Below, in pieces: positions 10,135-20,390 of a DNA stretch of 64,000 nt. Within the stretch, counting starts at the first letter, position 1, and the number at the start of each line of letters is the position of its first letter. Below the pieces are notes generated by a model. That model did no database searches, was not told where the DNA came from, and was given only the letters and a program-made list of their open reading frames with translations. The position numbers and the translations under genes are program-made. The stretch is taken from contig MEPW01000054.1 in the NCBI GenBank assembly GCA_001769975.1, positions 21,099 through 85,098 of the forward strand, in the 5' to 3' direction. Origin of the DNA: Bdellovibrionales bacterium RIFOXYA1_FULL_36_14. GTDB lineage: Bacteria > Bdellovibrionota > Bacteriovoracia > Bacteriovoracales > Bacteriovoracaceae.

Positions 10135-11825
10135 TGTTTAAATATTTAACATTTTTTATGATGTGGTCACTTATAATAGGAAATCTTTCCGCTACGGAAG
10201 TTACTTACGAACTTAATCCTTCTAAAGTTAGTGAAAATCAAAATTTTAAACTCACATTTACCATTAAAACTTTTTCGGAATTGGAACCATTTTTGACCTT
10301 CATACCGATCAATTTAAAAATTTTAAAAAAAGAAGTGAGTAAGAGCGGTGAATCTTACAACGTAAACGGCAAGTTGAAAATCCGCACAAATTACAACATA
10401 GCTTACACAATATTTTCAGGTACTCACGGTATAAAAAGAATTGAGCAAATTAAAGTAGATGCCGGTGAAGGGGAGCAGTCTGTACAAAGCATTAATATTG
10501 AAGTGGCGAGTAAGCCCGCAAGGCCTTCAAAGATTTTTGTGGAAGCAGTCGTTGATAAAGAGAAGGTATACAAAGGAGAAGGGCTTAATGTGGACTACTA
10601 TGTTTATATCTCAGAAGAGGTAGAGGCAATTGCAAACGGAGTTGATATTCGTGAGTATCCTAAACTGAACAATTTTATAAAGAGATATATCAAAAAGCCC
10701 ATGTTTGTTGAAAATGTAAAATATGATGGATACATGCTTAAACGTAGCATTCTTTATTCAGCAAGAATTTATCCCCAGAAAACCGGTACCTTGAAAATTG
10801 ATGCTATAGATATTTCAGTAGAGTATATGAGTTATCAGCTTGGAAGCGGTAGGACCCGGGTGGTTGATAGATTTAGAAGTAAGCAGCTTTCATTGGAAGT
10901 AATTGATTTACCCAACGATAATAAGAATAAAAATTTTCTTGGCCTGATTGGCAAACATCAGTTTAAATTGACAGCAAAAAAAGAGAAATATTTTGTGAAC
11001 GAGCCTGTAGAAGTTACGCTGGAGGTGACAGGTCCTGGCGAATTAGAACAATTAGCTGCACCCAAGTTATTTAGTGGAAGCAATTTGGAAGAATTCGAAG
11101 TCAAAGCGGATCTACAAGAGCTAAATGAACAAAATGCGAAAAAAATATTTGAATATGTATTTCTTGCCAGAAACGAAATGACATTACCTGAAAGTAATTT
11201 AGATGTTTCATATTTTTTACCCGCAGAAAATAAATATGAATATTTTTCTTTGGCAATTCCACGATTGATAATCTTGGGAAAATCTAATAATTCTATGTTG
11301 GAGGTAAATAACGTCCCTGACCAATCCTTGCATCCAGATGATACGAAACAAGTTAAACAGGCGCCGGTATCCAACTTAGATGATTGGTCTGGATTGATTT
11401 ATCCCGGGGAAAGTAGTTGGGTAAGCTTAAAATTGATATTAATTATTTTCTTGGGTTTGATTAATATTGTTATGTTGATTTTAGTTTTCAAATATTGGTT
11501 TAATCAGTCCACCAATAAAGATGACATTGATTTATTAATATTGAAAATAAAAAATACCGGAATAAATTATTCCGATTTACATAAGTTATTTAGCCTGACT
11601 GAAAAAAACAATTCTGCGAGTCATCTAGAAGATATGGTTAAAAAATGTGACATCAACGATGAATCAAGAAGATATTTTTTACAGGTTATAGAAGAATGTG
11701 TTAGAAGAACGTATGGGAATTATGAAGAATTTAAGGATATTAATTTTAATAAAAAATATTTTGAAGAATTAAAACAATCGATAAAAAATGGAAATATTAA
11801 AGAGTCTGGATCAAATATCAAATGA
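10134..11825 (+). CDS. BatD-like (oxygen tolerance) protein
   Basis: Signal peptide, beta-rich repeats with '...KIFVEAVVDKEKVYKGEGLNVDYYVYIS', C-terminal TM; operon position. ATG at 10134 preferred over track start 10128. Confidence 0.8.
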   Translation: MFKYLTFFMMWSLIIGNLSATEVTYELNPSKVSENQNFKLTFTIKTFSELEPFLTFIPINLKILKKEVSKSGESYNVNGKLKIRTNYNIAYTIFSGTHGIKRIEQIKVDAGEGEQSVQSINIEVASKPARPSKIFVEAVVDKEKVYKGEGLNVDYYVYISEEVEAIANGVDIREYPKLNNFIKRYIKKPMFVENVKYDGYMLKRSILYSARIYPQKTGTLKIDAIDISVEYMSYQLGSGRTRVVDRFRSKQLSLEVIDLPNDNKNKNFLGLIGKHQFKLTAKKEKYFVNEPVEVTLEVTGPGELEQLAAPKLFSGSNLEEFEVKADLQELNEQNAKKIFEYVFLARNEMTLPESNLDVSYFLPAENKYEYFSLAIPRLIILGKSNNSMLEVNNVPDQSLHPDDTKQVKQAPVSNLDDWSGLIYPGESSWVSLKLILIIFLGLINIVMLILVFKYWFNQSTNKDDIDLLILKIKNTGINYSDLHKLFSLTEKNNSASHLEDMVKKCDINDESRRYFLQVIEECVRRTYGNYEEFKDINFNKKYFEELKQSIKNGNIKESGSNIK

Positions 11826-12708
11826 TAATTTTTACCTTTCAATAGGTAATTTTGATGGTGTTCATCTCGGACACCAGTACATTTTAGATTATATAAAAAG
11901 ACAGTGTGGGAAAAATCAAACCAAGTTAGCGGTCATCACTTTTATCCCTCATCCTAAAGAAATATTAGAAGGCAAACAAAGATTTCTTCTTTGTGATTAT
12001 GAAAGCCGACGACTTTATTTGGAAAAGATCGGAGTGGATTACGCCGTGGAAATTAATTTTCATAGGGATTTTAGTACTATTGGCCCAGAAACCTTCTTGC
12101 AAAATGATATTTTTTGTACAACTCGGTTAAGAAAAATATTTTTGGGTCATGATTTCGCTTTTGGAAAGAACAAATCAGGTGATCAAAATATTGTTATTGC
12201 TGAATGTAAAAAAAGGAATATAGAAGTAGAAATCATGAAAAGATTTTCTGTAAACCAACAGAAAGTTTCTTCAAGCATAATCAGGCAATATCTAAGTGAT
12301 GGTAATATTAAAAAAGCCAACTTGCTTTTAGGGCGTGCATACGAAATCACCGGTAATGTTATTAAGGGTGCTATGAGGGGGCGTACACTCGGGTTTCCTA
12401 CTGCCAACTTGCAAGTTCAAGATGTAATCCAAATTCCTGCTGGTGGTGTTTATATTACAAAAACATATTATAATGATCAAGAATATTTATCTTTGACAAA
12501 TATAGGTTATAACCCAACTTTTAATACCGATAAAAAAGATCAGACAATTGAGGTCTATCTTTTAAATTTTGATAAAGATATCTATGGTGAAACACTTAAT
12601 ATACATTTTATTAGTAAAATCAGGGATGAAATCAAGTTTAAATCAAAAGAAGATTTAATTACTCAGATGAAAAGTGATGTAATGTATTTGCATAAATATT
12701 TTTCATAA
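11788..12708 (+). CDS. ribF: Bifunctional riboflavin kinase/FAD synthetase
   Basis: 'SIGNFDGVHLGHQYIL', 'GHDFAFGKNKSGD', 'RGRTLGFPTANL'. Confidence 0.95.
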   Translation: MEILKSLDQISNDNFYLSIGNFDGVHLGHQYILDYIKRQCGKNQTKLAVITFIPHPKEILEGKQRFLLCDYESRRLYLEKIGVDYAVEINFHRDFSTIGPETFLQNDIFCTTRLRKIFLGHDFAFGKNKSGDQNIVIAECKKRNIEVEIMKRFSVNQQKVSSSIIRQYLSDGNIKKANLLLGRAYEITGNVIKGAMRGRTLGFPTANLQVQDVIQIPAGGVYITKTYYNDQEYLSLTNIGYNPTFNTDKKDQTIEVYLLNFDKDIYGETLNIHFISKIRDEIKFKSKEDLITQMKSDVMYLHKYFS

Positions 12709-12801
12709 TCATTTTTATATTCTTTAATGTTAATAAAATTTAAGTAATTCCGATAGGATACTCATCTAAATAACAAAATTTGAAAGGTAATAATGTAATT
12801 T

Positions 12802-14478
12802 ATGTTTAGAAAAGAATTTGCAGAAGTTATAACCAATACAGGTATGGTACCCCTAAAGGATATTAGGGATTTTCTAAATGATAGGGATGAACTTAATGTT
12901 GCTGAATTTGGTCTTCTTAAATTAAGTTATTTCAATGATACTAAGTTTGCAAAAGTTATTTCAGAAAAATACAAATTAACATTCATTGATTTATATAATG
13001 CTAAAATTCCCCAAGCAACCTTGGAACTTATTAAGAAAAAAGATGTTTTGAAATATCGAATTCTTCCCATACAAAAAAAATCAGGAACGGTTACTCTGGC
13101 AGTTTTTGATCCTTCGTTACAATCCTTGAAACCGGAGTTGCAAGCTCTTTTTCAAGCTAATGTTGAGATAATCTTAACTAATATTTCTTCGTGGAAGAAA
13201 ATATATGAAAGGGTTAATGAAACGATTGATGAATTGGTTCATTCAATAAAGGAAGTGATCCAAGATGCCACGACGGAAGAAAAGCAGGTTAAGGAAGAGG
13301 ATATAGGTGAAGAGATTATTCTCTATGTGAATAAAATATTGGCAGATGCGTTTGTCAAGAAGGCAAGTGATATTCATGTTGAGCCTTATGAAAAAAGATT
13401 TCGTATAAGACTTAGAATAGATGGACAATTGCTGGCACTAAAAGATCCGCCTCCTCATTATATGCTACCGATAATTTCCAGATTAAAAATTATGGCCCAG
13501 TTGGATATTGCAGAAAGAAGGAAACCACAAGATGGTAGAATCAAACTTAGAATGGGGGGTAAGACTATAGATTACCGGGTTTCATGTTTGCCTACTTTAT
13601 TTGGCGAAAAAGTGGTTTTACGTCTATTAGATCAATCAACTCTTGAAACAGATATGACTAAACTGGGATTTGAACAAAGACAATTAGATGTTTTTAAAGA
13701 TGCAATTTATCAACCTTATGGGATGTGTTTGGTTACTGGACCTACCGGTTCAGGTAAAACCACTACGCTTTATTCGGCAATCACTGAACTAAACCGGGTA
13801 AACAAGAATATTTCTACAGCCGAAGATCCTGTCGAATTTAACTTAGAAGGTATTAACCAGGTTAACATAAAAAAAGAAGTTGGATTGACTTTTGCAAGTG
13901 CTTTGAAAGCCTTTCTACGGCAAGATCCAGATATTATAATGGTTGGTGAAATAAGAGATTTAGAGGTCGGAGAAATTGCAGTGGAAGCCGCTCTTACGGG
14001 GCACTTGGTGCTTTCAACCCTTCACACGAACGACGCACCTTCTACGGTTACCAGATTATTGAATATGGGAATTGAACCATTTTTAGTCACGGGTTGTTTG
14101 AATGTTGTGGTAGCACAGCGATTGTGTAGAAGAATTTGTAGCCAGTGCAAGGAAATTCAAAAAGAAATTACTCCTGAGCAGTTAGTAATGTGCGGAATTG
14201 CACCAGTTTCTGCCAAGGAGATGAAGGTTTATCATGGCAAGGGATGCCCCTATTGTAATAATAGTGGTTACAAGGGAAGGGTGGCCATATATGAAGTGAT
14301 GGGAATGTCACCTATCATAAAAGAAATTGTTTTAAGAAATGGTTCGGCAGATGAAATAAAAAAACAAGCGATTAAAGAAGGAATGAAAACGTTGCGTATG
14401 TCAGCTTTAACAAAAGTTGCTCAGGGTGCAACAACCATCGATGAAGCGCTTAGTAATTCTAGTAGTGATAAATTTTGA
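12802..14478 (+). CDS. pilB: Type IV pilus assembly ATPase PilB
   Basis: GspE/PilB Walker A 'GPTGSGKTTTLYSA', 'RQDPDIIMVGEIRD', tetracysteine 'CRRICSQC...CPYCNNSGYKGR'. Confidence 0.95.
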   Translation: MFRKEFAEVITNTGMVPLKDIRDFLNDRDELNVAEFGLLKLSYFNDTKFAKVISEKYKLTFIDLYNAKIPQATLELIKKKDVLKYRILPIQKKSGTVTLAVFDPSLQSLKPELQALFQANVEIILTNISSWKKIYERVNETIDELVHSIKEVIQDATTEEKQVKEEDIGEEIILYVNKILADAFVKKASDIHVEPYEKRFRIRLRIDGQLLALKDPPPHYMLPIISRLKIMAQLDIAERRKPQDGRIKLRMGGKTIDYRVSCLPTLFGEKVVLRLLDQSTLETDMTKLGFEQRQLDVFKDAIYQPYGMCLVTGPTGSGKTTTLYSAITELNRVNKNISTAEDPVEFNLEGINQVNIKKEVGLTFASALKAFLRQDPDIIMVGEIRDLEVGEIAVEAALTGHLVLSTLHTNDAPSTVTRLLNMGIEPFLVTGCLNVVVAQRLCRRICSQCKEIQKEITPEQLVMCGIAPVSAKEMKVYHGKGCPYCNNSGYKGRVAIYEVMGMSPIIKEIVLRNGSADEIKKQAIKEGMKTLRMSALTKVAQGATTIDEALSNSSSDKF

Positions 14479-14486
14479 GGTAAATT

Positions 14487-15683
14487 ATGAGTAATTCAGA
14501 TTCAGGCGATAACAGTAAAACAAATGTGGAAAATACCCAAAAAACTGAAAGTATTTACACACGAAAAACCAAAACTAAAGATCAGGATGACCAAAATGCT
14601 GATTTAAAAATTCAGCAGTTATTTAAATTGATGGTGGAAAACGGTGCATCTGATCTACATATTACGGCTGGAGTTGCCCCGGCGCTTCGAGTGAATGGTG
14701 AGATAGTAAGAGTAAAAATTCCACCGCTTACGCCTAATGATACTAAAAGAATCGTATATCAAATACTATCAGAAGATCAAAAAAATGAATTTGAAAAAAA
14801 ACTTGAGTTGGATCTTTCTTTTGGGATAAAGGGACTGGCGCGATTTAGAAGTAACGTTTTTTATTCCAAGGGAGCCATTGCAGCTGCTTTCAGGTTGGTT
14901 CCAACGATTATACCGGATTTTAAATCTTTGAAGCTACCCTCTATTTTGTTATCAATGACTGATATTGATAGTGGACTTATATTGGTCACCGGTCCTACGG
15001 GTTCAGGAAAATCTACCACCCTGGCTTCACTACTTGATAGACTCAATGAAAAGGAGCTGGCACACATTGTAACTGTGGAAGATCCGATTGAATTTGTTCA
15101 TACTCACAAAAAATGTATTGTTAATCAAAGAGAAGTAGGGAGTGATACTAACGATTTTTCAGATGCCATGAGGAGTTTGCTCAGGCAAGATCCAGATATT
15201 ATTTTAATTGGAGAACTTCGAGATAAGGAAACCGTTGAAGCTGCTATAAAAATTGCAGAAACTGGACATTTGGTGTTTGGAACTCTACATACCAACTCAT
15301 GTGTGCAAACGATCAACCGGCTAGTTAACGTTTTTCCCGCCGATCAACAAGATCAAATAAGAACTCTATTGTCGTTTGTATTACAGGGGATTGTTTCACA
15401 GAGGTTAATAAAAAAGAGTTTTGAACCTGGGAGGGTTGTCTCTATAGAGTTAATGATGCCCAATATTGGAATAAGAAATTTAATAAGAGAAAACAAAATT
15501 CACCAACTATATTCGCAAATGCAAACAGGACAGGAACGTTCTGGTATGATAACCATGAATCAAAGTCTGTTCAAGCTGGTTGAAGCAGGTATTATTACAG
15601 CGGAAGTAGCTTTGCTCAATACGACAGTCCCCGAGGAGTTAAAACAGATGTTGGGGATTAAAGAAAAAGATGGCTACGAATAA
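14487..15683 (+). CDS. pilT: Type IV pilus retraction ATPase PilT
   Basis: 'ASDLHITAGVAPALRVNGEIV', 'GPTGSGKSTTLASL', 'LLRQDPDIILIGELRD'. Confidence 0.95.
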   Translation: MSNSDSGDNSKTNVENTQKTESIYTRKTKTKDQDDQNADLKIQQLFKLMVENGASDLHITAGVAPALRVNGEIVRVKIPPLTPNDTKRIVYQILSEDQKNEFEKKLELDLSFGIKGLARFRSNVFYSKGAIAAAFRLVPTIIPDFKSLKLPSILLSMTDIDSGLILVTGPTGSGKSTTLASLLDRLNEKELAHIVTVEDPIEFVHTHKKCIVNQREVGSDTNDFSDAMRSLLRQDPDIILIGELRDKETVEAAIKIAETGHLVFGTLHTNSCVQTINRLVNVFPADQQDQIRTLLSFVLQGIVSQRLIKKSFEPGRVVSIELMMPNIGIRNLIRENKIHQLYSQMQTGQERSGMITMNQSLFKLVEAGIITAEVALLNTTVPEELKQMLGIKEKDGYE

Positions 15684-15700
15684 AATGATATAGGTTAATT

Positions 15701-16921
15701 ATGGGAAGATGGAAATGGGAAGGAACTGATAAAGCTGGCAAAAAAATGTCAGGTTCTATGCAAGCTAGAAGTGAACGCGAAGTTCGTAAAGTTTTAAGGG
15801 CAAAGAGCATTAGAACCAGAAAAGTTATTCCACCGAGCATTCTTGAGTTTGATTTGACCGAGTGGATGGTTGATAAAGGCTTAGCCAAGTCGTTTGGCAC
15901 ATTTGAATTATGTAGTTTTACTAAACAGTTGGCCATTATGATTGATGCGGGTGTTCCTATTTTACAGTGTTTTGAAATATTATATAAGTCTGAAAAAAAT
16001 ATGGTTTTAAAAAAGACTATTCAAGATATTGCGATAAGTGTTGGTGAAGGGAAAACTATTGCCGATTCCATGGAAAAACAAAGTGGTTTTAATAAGCTTT
16101 ATTGTAGTTTGGTTCGGGCCGGTGAAGTCGGCGGTATTCTTGACCAGATTTTAAGAAAACTGGCTGAGCATATGGATCGGCAACAGAAAATAAGATCTCA
16201 AATTAAATCTGCCATGACGTACCCAGCAATTGTAGTATTGATTGGATTTTTAGTTATTTATGGGATGATGGTTTTTGTAGTACCCAAATTTTTAGAAATG
16301 CTTCAAGATAGCAAACAAGAAGTTCCCTTTGTTACGCAAATGGTAGTAGATATATCGAATTTTTTTCAAAGTTTCGCTTTACACATTGTGGGGGTATTAA
16401 TATTTGCTTTCGTTTTATTAAAATCCTATATAAAAACACCCGGTGGAAAAGTGGTGTATGACAAATTAACCATGAATGTTCCAATTTTTGGTGGAATTAT
16501 TATTAAGGGAAACCTTGCCTCTTTGACCAGGACGCTTTCAACCATGTTAAGTGCTGGTGTTGCCTTGGTTGATGCTTTAAATATATGTATAGATACTATT
16601 GATAATAAAGTTATTGCACAAGATATTGTGGTAGTAAGAAAAGCAGTAATTGAGGGTAAAACTTTAACAGAACCCTTGTCTAAGATAGAATATTTTCCTG
16701 ATATGGTTGCTCAGATGATTAAAGTTGGGGAACAAACCGGAAACCTTGATCAAATGCTATTAAAAATTGCCGATGTTTTTGAAGAGCAAGTTAATGTGCT
16801 GGTTAATAACATGACTAAATTAATTGAGCCAATTATCATCGTGGTTTTGGGTGGAATAGTTGCGGTTATAATGATTGCTATGTACTTGCCAATTTTTATG
16901 CAAGCTGGCGGCGACGATTAA
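15701..16921 (+). CDS. pilC: Type IV pilus inner membrane platform protein PilC
   Basis: Two GspF repeats ('FTKQLAIMIDAGVPILQCFEIL', 'LTRTLSTMLSAGVALVDAL'). Confidence 0.95.
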   Translation: MGRWKWEGTDKAGKKMSGSMQARSEREVRKVLRAKSIRTRKVIPPSILEFDLTEWMVDKGLAKSFGTFELCSFTKQLAIMIDAGVPILQCFEILYKSEKNMVLKKTIQDIAISVGEGKTIADSMEKQSGFNKLYCSLVRAGEVGGILDQILRKLAEHMDRQQKIRSQIKSAMTYPAIVVLIGFLVIYGMMVFVVPKFLEMLQDSKQEVPFVTQMVVDISNFFQSFALHIVGVLIFAFVLLKSYIKTPGGKVVYDKLTMNVPIFGGIIIKGNLASLTRTLSTMLSAGVALVDALNICIDTIDNKVIAQDIVVVRKAVIEGKTLTEPLSKIEYFPDMVAQMIKVGEQTGNLDQMLLKIADVFEEQVNVLVNNMTKLIEPIIIVVLGGIVAVIMIAMYLPIFMQAGGDD

Positions 16922-16933
16922 AAATATTTACAA

Positions 16934-17755
16934 TCAGAGATTTCGTTGAGATCTGTTTTTAAGCCGGTAAGGTTTCCATTTTTGCGCGGCTTGATAGAAA
17001 CCTTTTTGATAAATATACGGTTGGTTATTGAAATCATTGGTGGCGCAGTCTGATCTTTTTTGATTTAAACATTTTAGATCAATCTCCGCCTTTAATGCGT
17101 AGGCGTTTTGGTGTAGTTTTTCCTTTAAAGCACTATTTTCCTGAGCATTTTTGTAAGTATCATTGATTATCAGATATGCGGTTTCCAAATCACCCGTGCA
17201 AGCCTTGGCCCTAGCAACTAGTGAAGGCAGGTAAAAAACATTTTGTAAGGCGGATGGAAGACTTAAAATTCTATTAAAAATTGTATAAGCAGATTGGCAA
17301 TCACCTAGCTCCCAATAATAATGAAAACCTGCATAGAAATTAAGCCAAAAATTATTAGGAAAAATGCGGATGCCTTTTTCGTAAATGTCCTTGGCGCCAT
17401 GAATATCATCTTTGATAACAGAAAGATATTGTCCTCCCCACAAATAGGCCCACTCAAAATCAGGATCAAGGGTGGTGATGGAAATAATCCGATGATAGAT
17501 CCAAGAATTTCCATCGGCTTTTTTATATTGTTCAATATCAGATTCAATGATGGTTTGCACCCAAATATAGCTGGAAATAAAACGTTTAAGACCAAAATTA
17601 AAATTCTTGAGAAAGGTAGATTTAAAATTTAATGCAGAGTCTTCTTTCGAAATATTAAGGATTGGTTTGTTGACCGATGAATTAAAAAAATTAGCAGAAG
17701 CTAATAAAACAATCATAAGAAAAAGAATAGGTAAAATATGTTTGTAACTGTTCAT
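16934..17755 (-). CDS. TPR-like membrane-anchored protein
   Basis: N-terminal TM; 'FEWAYLWGGQYLSVIKDDIHGAKDIYEKGIRIFPNNFWLNFYAGFHYYWELGD' TPR-like repeats. Confidence 0.6.
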   Translation of the reverse strand: MNSYKHILPILFLMIVLLASANFFNSSVNKPILNISKEDSALNFKSTFLKNFNFGLKRFISSYIWVQTIIESDIEQYKKADGNSWIYHRIISITTLDPDFEWAYLWGGQYLSVIKDDIHGAKDIYEKGIRIFPNNFWLNFYAGFHYYWELGDCQSAYTIFNRILSLPSALQNVFYLPSLVARAKACTGDLETAYLIINDTYKNAQENSALKEKLHQNAYALKAEIDLKCLNQKRSDCATNDFNNQPYIYQKGFYQAAQKWKPYRLKNRSQRNL

Positions 17756-17803
17756 TTATTTCTAATTCTAGTATATAATTTTGTTAATTGGAACGGGAGA
17801 AAT

Positions 17804-18715
17804 ATGTTTAGATTCAATAATATTTCAAAGGAATATAAGGGTCATTTTTGGGAAAAAAAATTTGTCGCCTTGGATAATGTTTCTCTTAACGTTGACGAAG
17901 GTGAGGTGGTCGGCTTTTTAGGAGCCAATGGAGCTGGTAAAACTACTTCTATTAAAATCATTATGAATTTTATTTCTCCTACCAGCGGAGAAGTTGAATT
18001 TGATAAAAAATTAGGTAAAAACTCAGTGGAGCGCTTTTCCAATATTGGTTTTTTTCCTGAACGACCTTATTTTTACCCACATTTGACCGGAAGGGAATTT
18101 ATTGGCTATCTGGGGCAAATAAATAAGGTGGAGAGAAGCATAGTAGAAAAAAGGTTGAAGTTTTGGTCCGAAAAATTACGACTGACCTTCGCTCTTGACC
18201 GAAAAATTAGAAGTTATTCAAAAGGCATGCTGCAAAGATTGGGATTTATTTCAGCAAATATTCATGATCCCAAGCTTATTATTTTGGATGAACCGTTATC
18301 TGGGTTAGATCCTATTGGTAGAAAAGAATTTAAGGATACGCTAAAATATTTATCGGAAAGTGGGAAAACTATTTTTTTTAGCAGCCATATTGTTGCAGAT
18401 ATAGAGGAAGTTTGTAAAAAAGTTATTGTGCTGGAAAGTGGAAAGCTGATGTATCAAGGCAGTATATCAGAATTGATTGAGAAGGATAGCCATACATATG
18501 TGACTATTAGGGTAAAGACCAGGCTTCAACCTGATAAGGATTTATATTTAAAATCTCAGATTGTTGATCGCAGTCAGGACGTGTATGAATATGAAGTGGA
18601 AAAAAAATTACAGGATAAATTTTTGAATGAAATTTTAAAGCTTGGTGGAAATATATTGTTTTTAGGTGTGATTAATCCGACTTTAGAGGAAATAATCTAT
18701 AAAATTAAAAATTAA
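17804..18715 (+). CDS. ABC transporter ATP-binding protein (PilH-like position)
   Basis: Walker A 'GANGAGKTT', signature 'YSKGMLQRLG', Walker B 'LIILDEPLSGLDPIG'; ATG at 17804. Confidence 0.9.
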   Translation: MFRFNNISKEYKGHFWEKKFVALDNVSLNVDEGEVVGFLGANGAGKTTSIKIIMNFISPTSGEVEFDKKLGKNSVERFSNIGFFPERPYFYPHLTGREFIGYLGQINKVERSIVEKRLKFWSEKLRLTFALDRKIRSYSKGMLQRLGFISANIHDPKLIILDEPLSGLDPIGRKEFKDTLKYLSESGKTIFFSSHIVADIEEVCKKVIVLESGKLMYQGSISELIEKDSHTYVTIRVKTRLQPDKDLYLKSQIVDRSQDVYEYEVEKKLQDKFLNEILKLGGNILFLGVINPTLEEIIYKIKN

Positions 18716-18726
18716 GAGGTTGCTGT

Positions 18727-19494
18727 TTGAAAAATATTTTGATCGTTTCCAAATATACATTTGTTGAAGTTTATAAAAGTAAAATTTTACTTAATATAAT
18801 TTTACTTGGTTTTACATTAATCTTAATTTCTTATATTGCCTCGGAGTTTAGCCACGGAGTTCAGGCAAGAGTAGCGCTGGATTTTGGAATGGGATCAATG
18901 TATTTAGTTATTATGGGAATAGCTATTTTTATCGGCGTTTCGCTTTTGTCCAAGGAGGTGGAAAACCGCACTGCTTATATGATTTTATCAAGACCTATTA
19001 GGAGATGGCACTTTTTGGCAGGAAAATTTTTGGGGATGTCTGCTATATTATTTATTAATGTATTCTTACTGGGAATTATTATTCTGGCATTTTATTTTTT
19101 TCTGGGGGGAGGTATTTCCTCGTTAATGTGGTGGGCACTTTTGTTTAATTTGTTAGAGTCACAAATAATCTTGTTAGTAGTTATTTTCTTTTCGCTAATA
19201 ACCAATGTTACTATGGCCGTAATTTACACAATTTGTATTTTTCTATTAGGACATATTTTAAGTGCAACTTTAATGATAAATTTTATTAAGGGTCATATTA
19301 TTTGGATCAATCTTTTGACCCTGGCCAAATGGATAATTCCCGATTTTGATAAATTGAATCTTCGGGATTATATAATTTATAATCAATCGATGCCGCTTAA
19401 TTATTTAATGGGTTCTTTAGGTTATGCAATTTTATACATAGGTTTTATGTTATTATTAAACATAATCGTTTTCGAGAGAAAAGAACTTGATTGA
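18727..19494 (+). CDS. ABC transporter permease (PilI-like position)
   Basis: Six predicted TMs; 'LLSKEVENRTAYMILSRPIRRWHFLAGKFLG' ABC-2 permease motif; TTG start. Confidence 0.85.
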   Translation: MKNILIVSKYTFVEVYKSKILLNIILLGFTLILISYIASEFSHGVQARVALDFGMGSMYLVIMGIAIFIGVSLLSKEVENRTAYMILSRPIRRWHFLAGKFLGMSAILFINVFLLGIIILAFYFFLGGGISSLMWWALLFNLLESQIILLVVIFFSLITNVTMAVIYTICIFLLGHILSATLMINFIKGHIIWINLLTLAKWIIPDFDKLNLRDYIIYNQSMPLNYLMGSLGYAILYIGFMLLLNIIVFERKELD

Positions 19495-20269
19495 TCAAAT
19501 ATCAATTATATTAAAAATATTTTTTTTTACATTTGGTGTTTTAATAGGAAGCTTTTTAAATGTATTAATATACAGGTTACCAAGAGATTTAAATATTGTG
19601 TTACCCCGCTCCAGTTGTCCTAATTGCAATAAAATGATTCGCTGGTACGAAAATATTCCAATTATAAGTTTTATCAAGCTGGGGGGAAGATGTAGTGGTT
19701 GTGGTGAATCAATAAGCTATTTATACCCAATTGTAGAGTTGTTAACTGGTTGTATATCTCTTTGGCTTGCTCCTGAATATTTATCTTACGAGCATCTGCT
19801 TAATTATTTATTTTTATTTACCATTATGTGCATTTTTTTAGTGCATTTTATTGTGGATTTAAAACACAAAATACTACCTGACTCCCTTAATTTGCTTCTA
19901 TTTCTGCTTATGTTATCTCATGGATGGCTATTTTATAAATGGACTTTTTGGTTGTCAGGTTTATTGGTAGGCTTTTTTGTTCCTTTTTCAGTAACTTGGT
20001 TGTTTTATCTTATAACTAAGAAAATAGGTATGGGTGGAGGGGATTTAAAATTGTATGGGTGTTTGGGCCTATATTTGGGACCAATTGGTATCATCTATAA
20101 TATCTCACTAAGTTGTATGTTAGGAGCGGTTGTAGGTGGACTTTGGCTGTTGGTTGCAAAAAAAAATAAAAATGAGCCTATCCCTTTTGGCCCATTTATT
20201 ATTGTTGTATCATTTTTTCAAATTTATTATTTTGATTTTTTTTGTCGTTACTTTCCATGCTATCGATAG
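19487..20269 (+). CDS. pilD: Prepilin peptidase PilD
   Basis: 'GSFLNVLIYRLPR', 'CPNCNKMIRWYENIPIISFIKLGGRCSGC', 'GMGGGDLKLYG'. Confidence 0.95.
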   Translation: MIDQISIILKIFFFTFGVLIGSFLNVLIYRLPRDLNIVLPRSSCPNCNKMIRWYENIPIISFIKLGGRCSGCGESISYLYPIVELLTGCISLWLAPEYLSYEHLLNYLFLFTIMCIFLVHFIVDLKHKILPDSLNLLLFLLMLSHGWLFYKWTFWLSGLLVGFFVPFSVTWLFYLITKKIGMGGGDLKLYGCLGLYLGPIGIIYNISLSCMLGAVVGGLWLLVAKKNKNEPIPFGPFIIVVSFFQIYYFDFFCRYFPCYR

Positions 20270-20390
20270 AAGATCAAAAAGCTTTGGTATTTACGCAGGG
20301 TGCATTAATTCCTTGATATTAAATATTTTAAAAGGTTATACTTATAATGATGAGTTTTGCATGCACTAATCTCATTTTGTGGGTCATTAA

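Noticed and set aside
10958-11374. 138-aa antisense ORF inside batD
   Set aside because: Shadow ORF of a real gene, low-information composition.
12730-12756. Sigma28-like TTAA-N15-TCCGATAG upstream of pilB
   Set aside because: Degenerate match in AT-rich DNA; no other flagellar-type promoter seen to support it.
17305-17632. Opposing 96-aa and 103-aa ORFs inside the TPR gene at 16934..17755
   Set aside because: Overlap a longer frame with signal anchor and TPR pattern.
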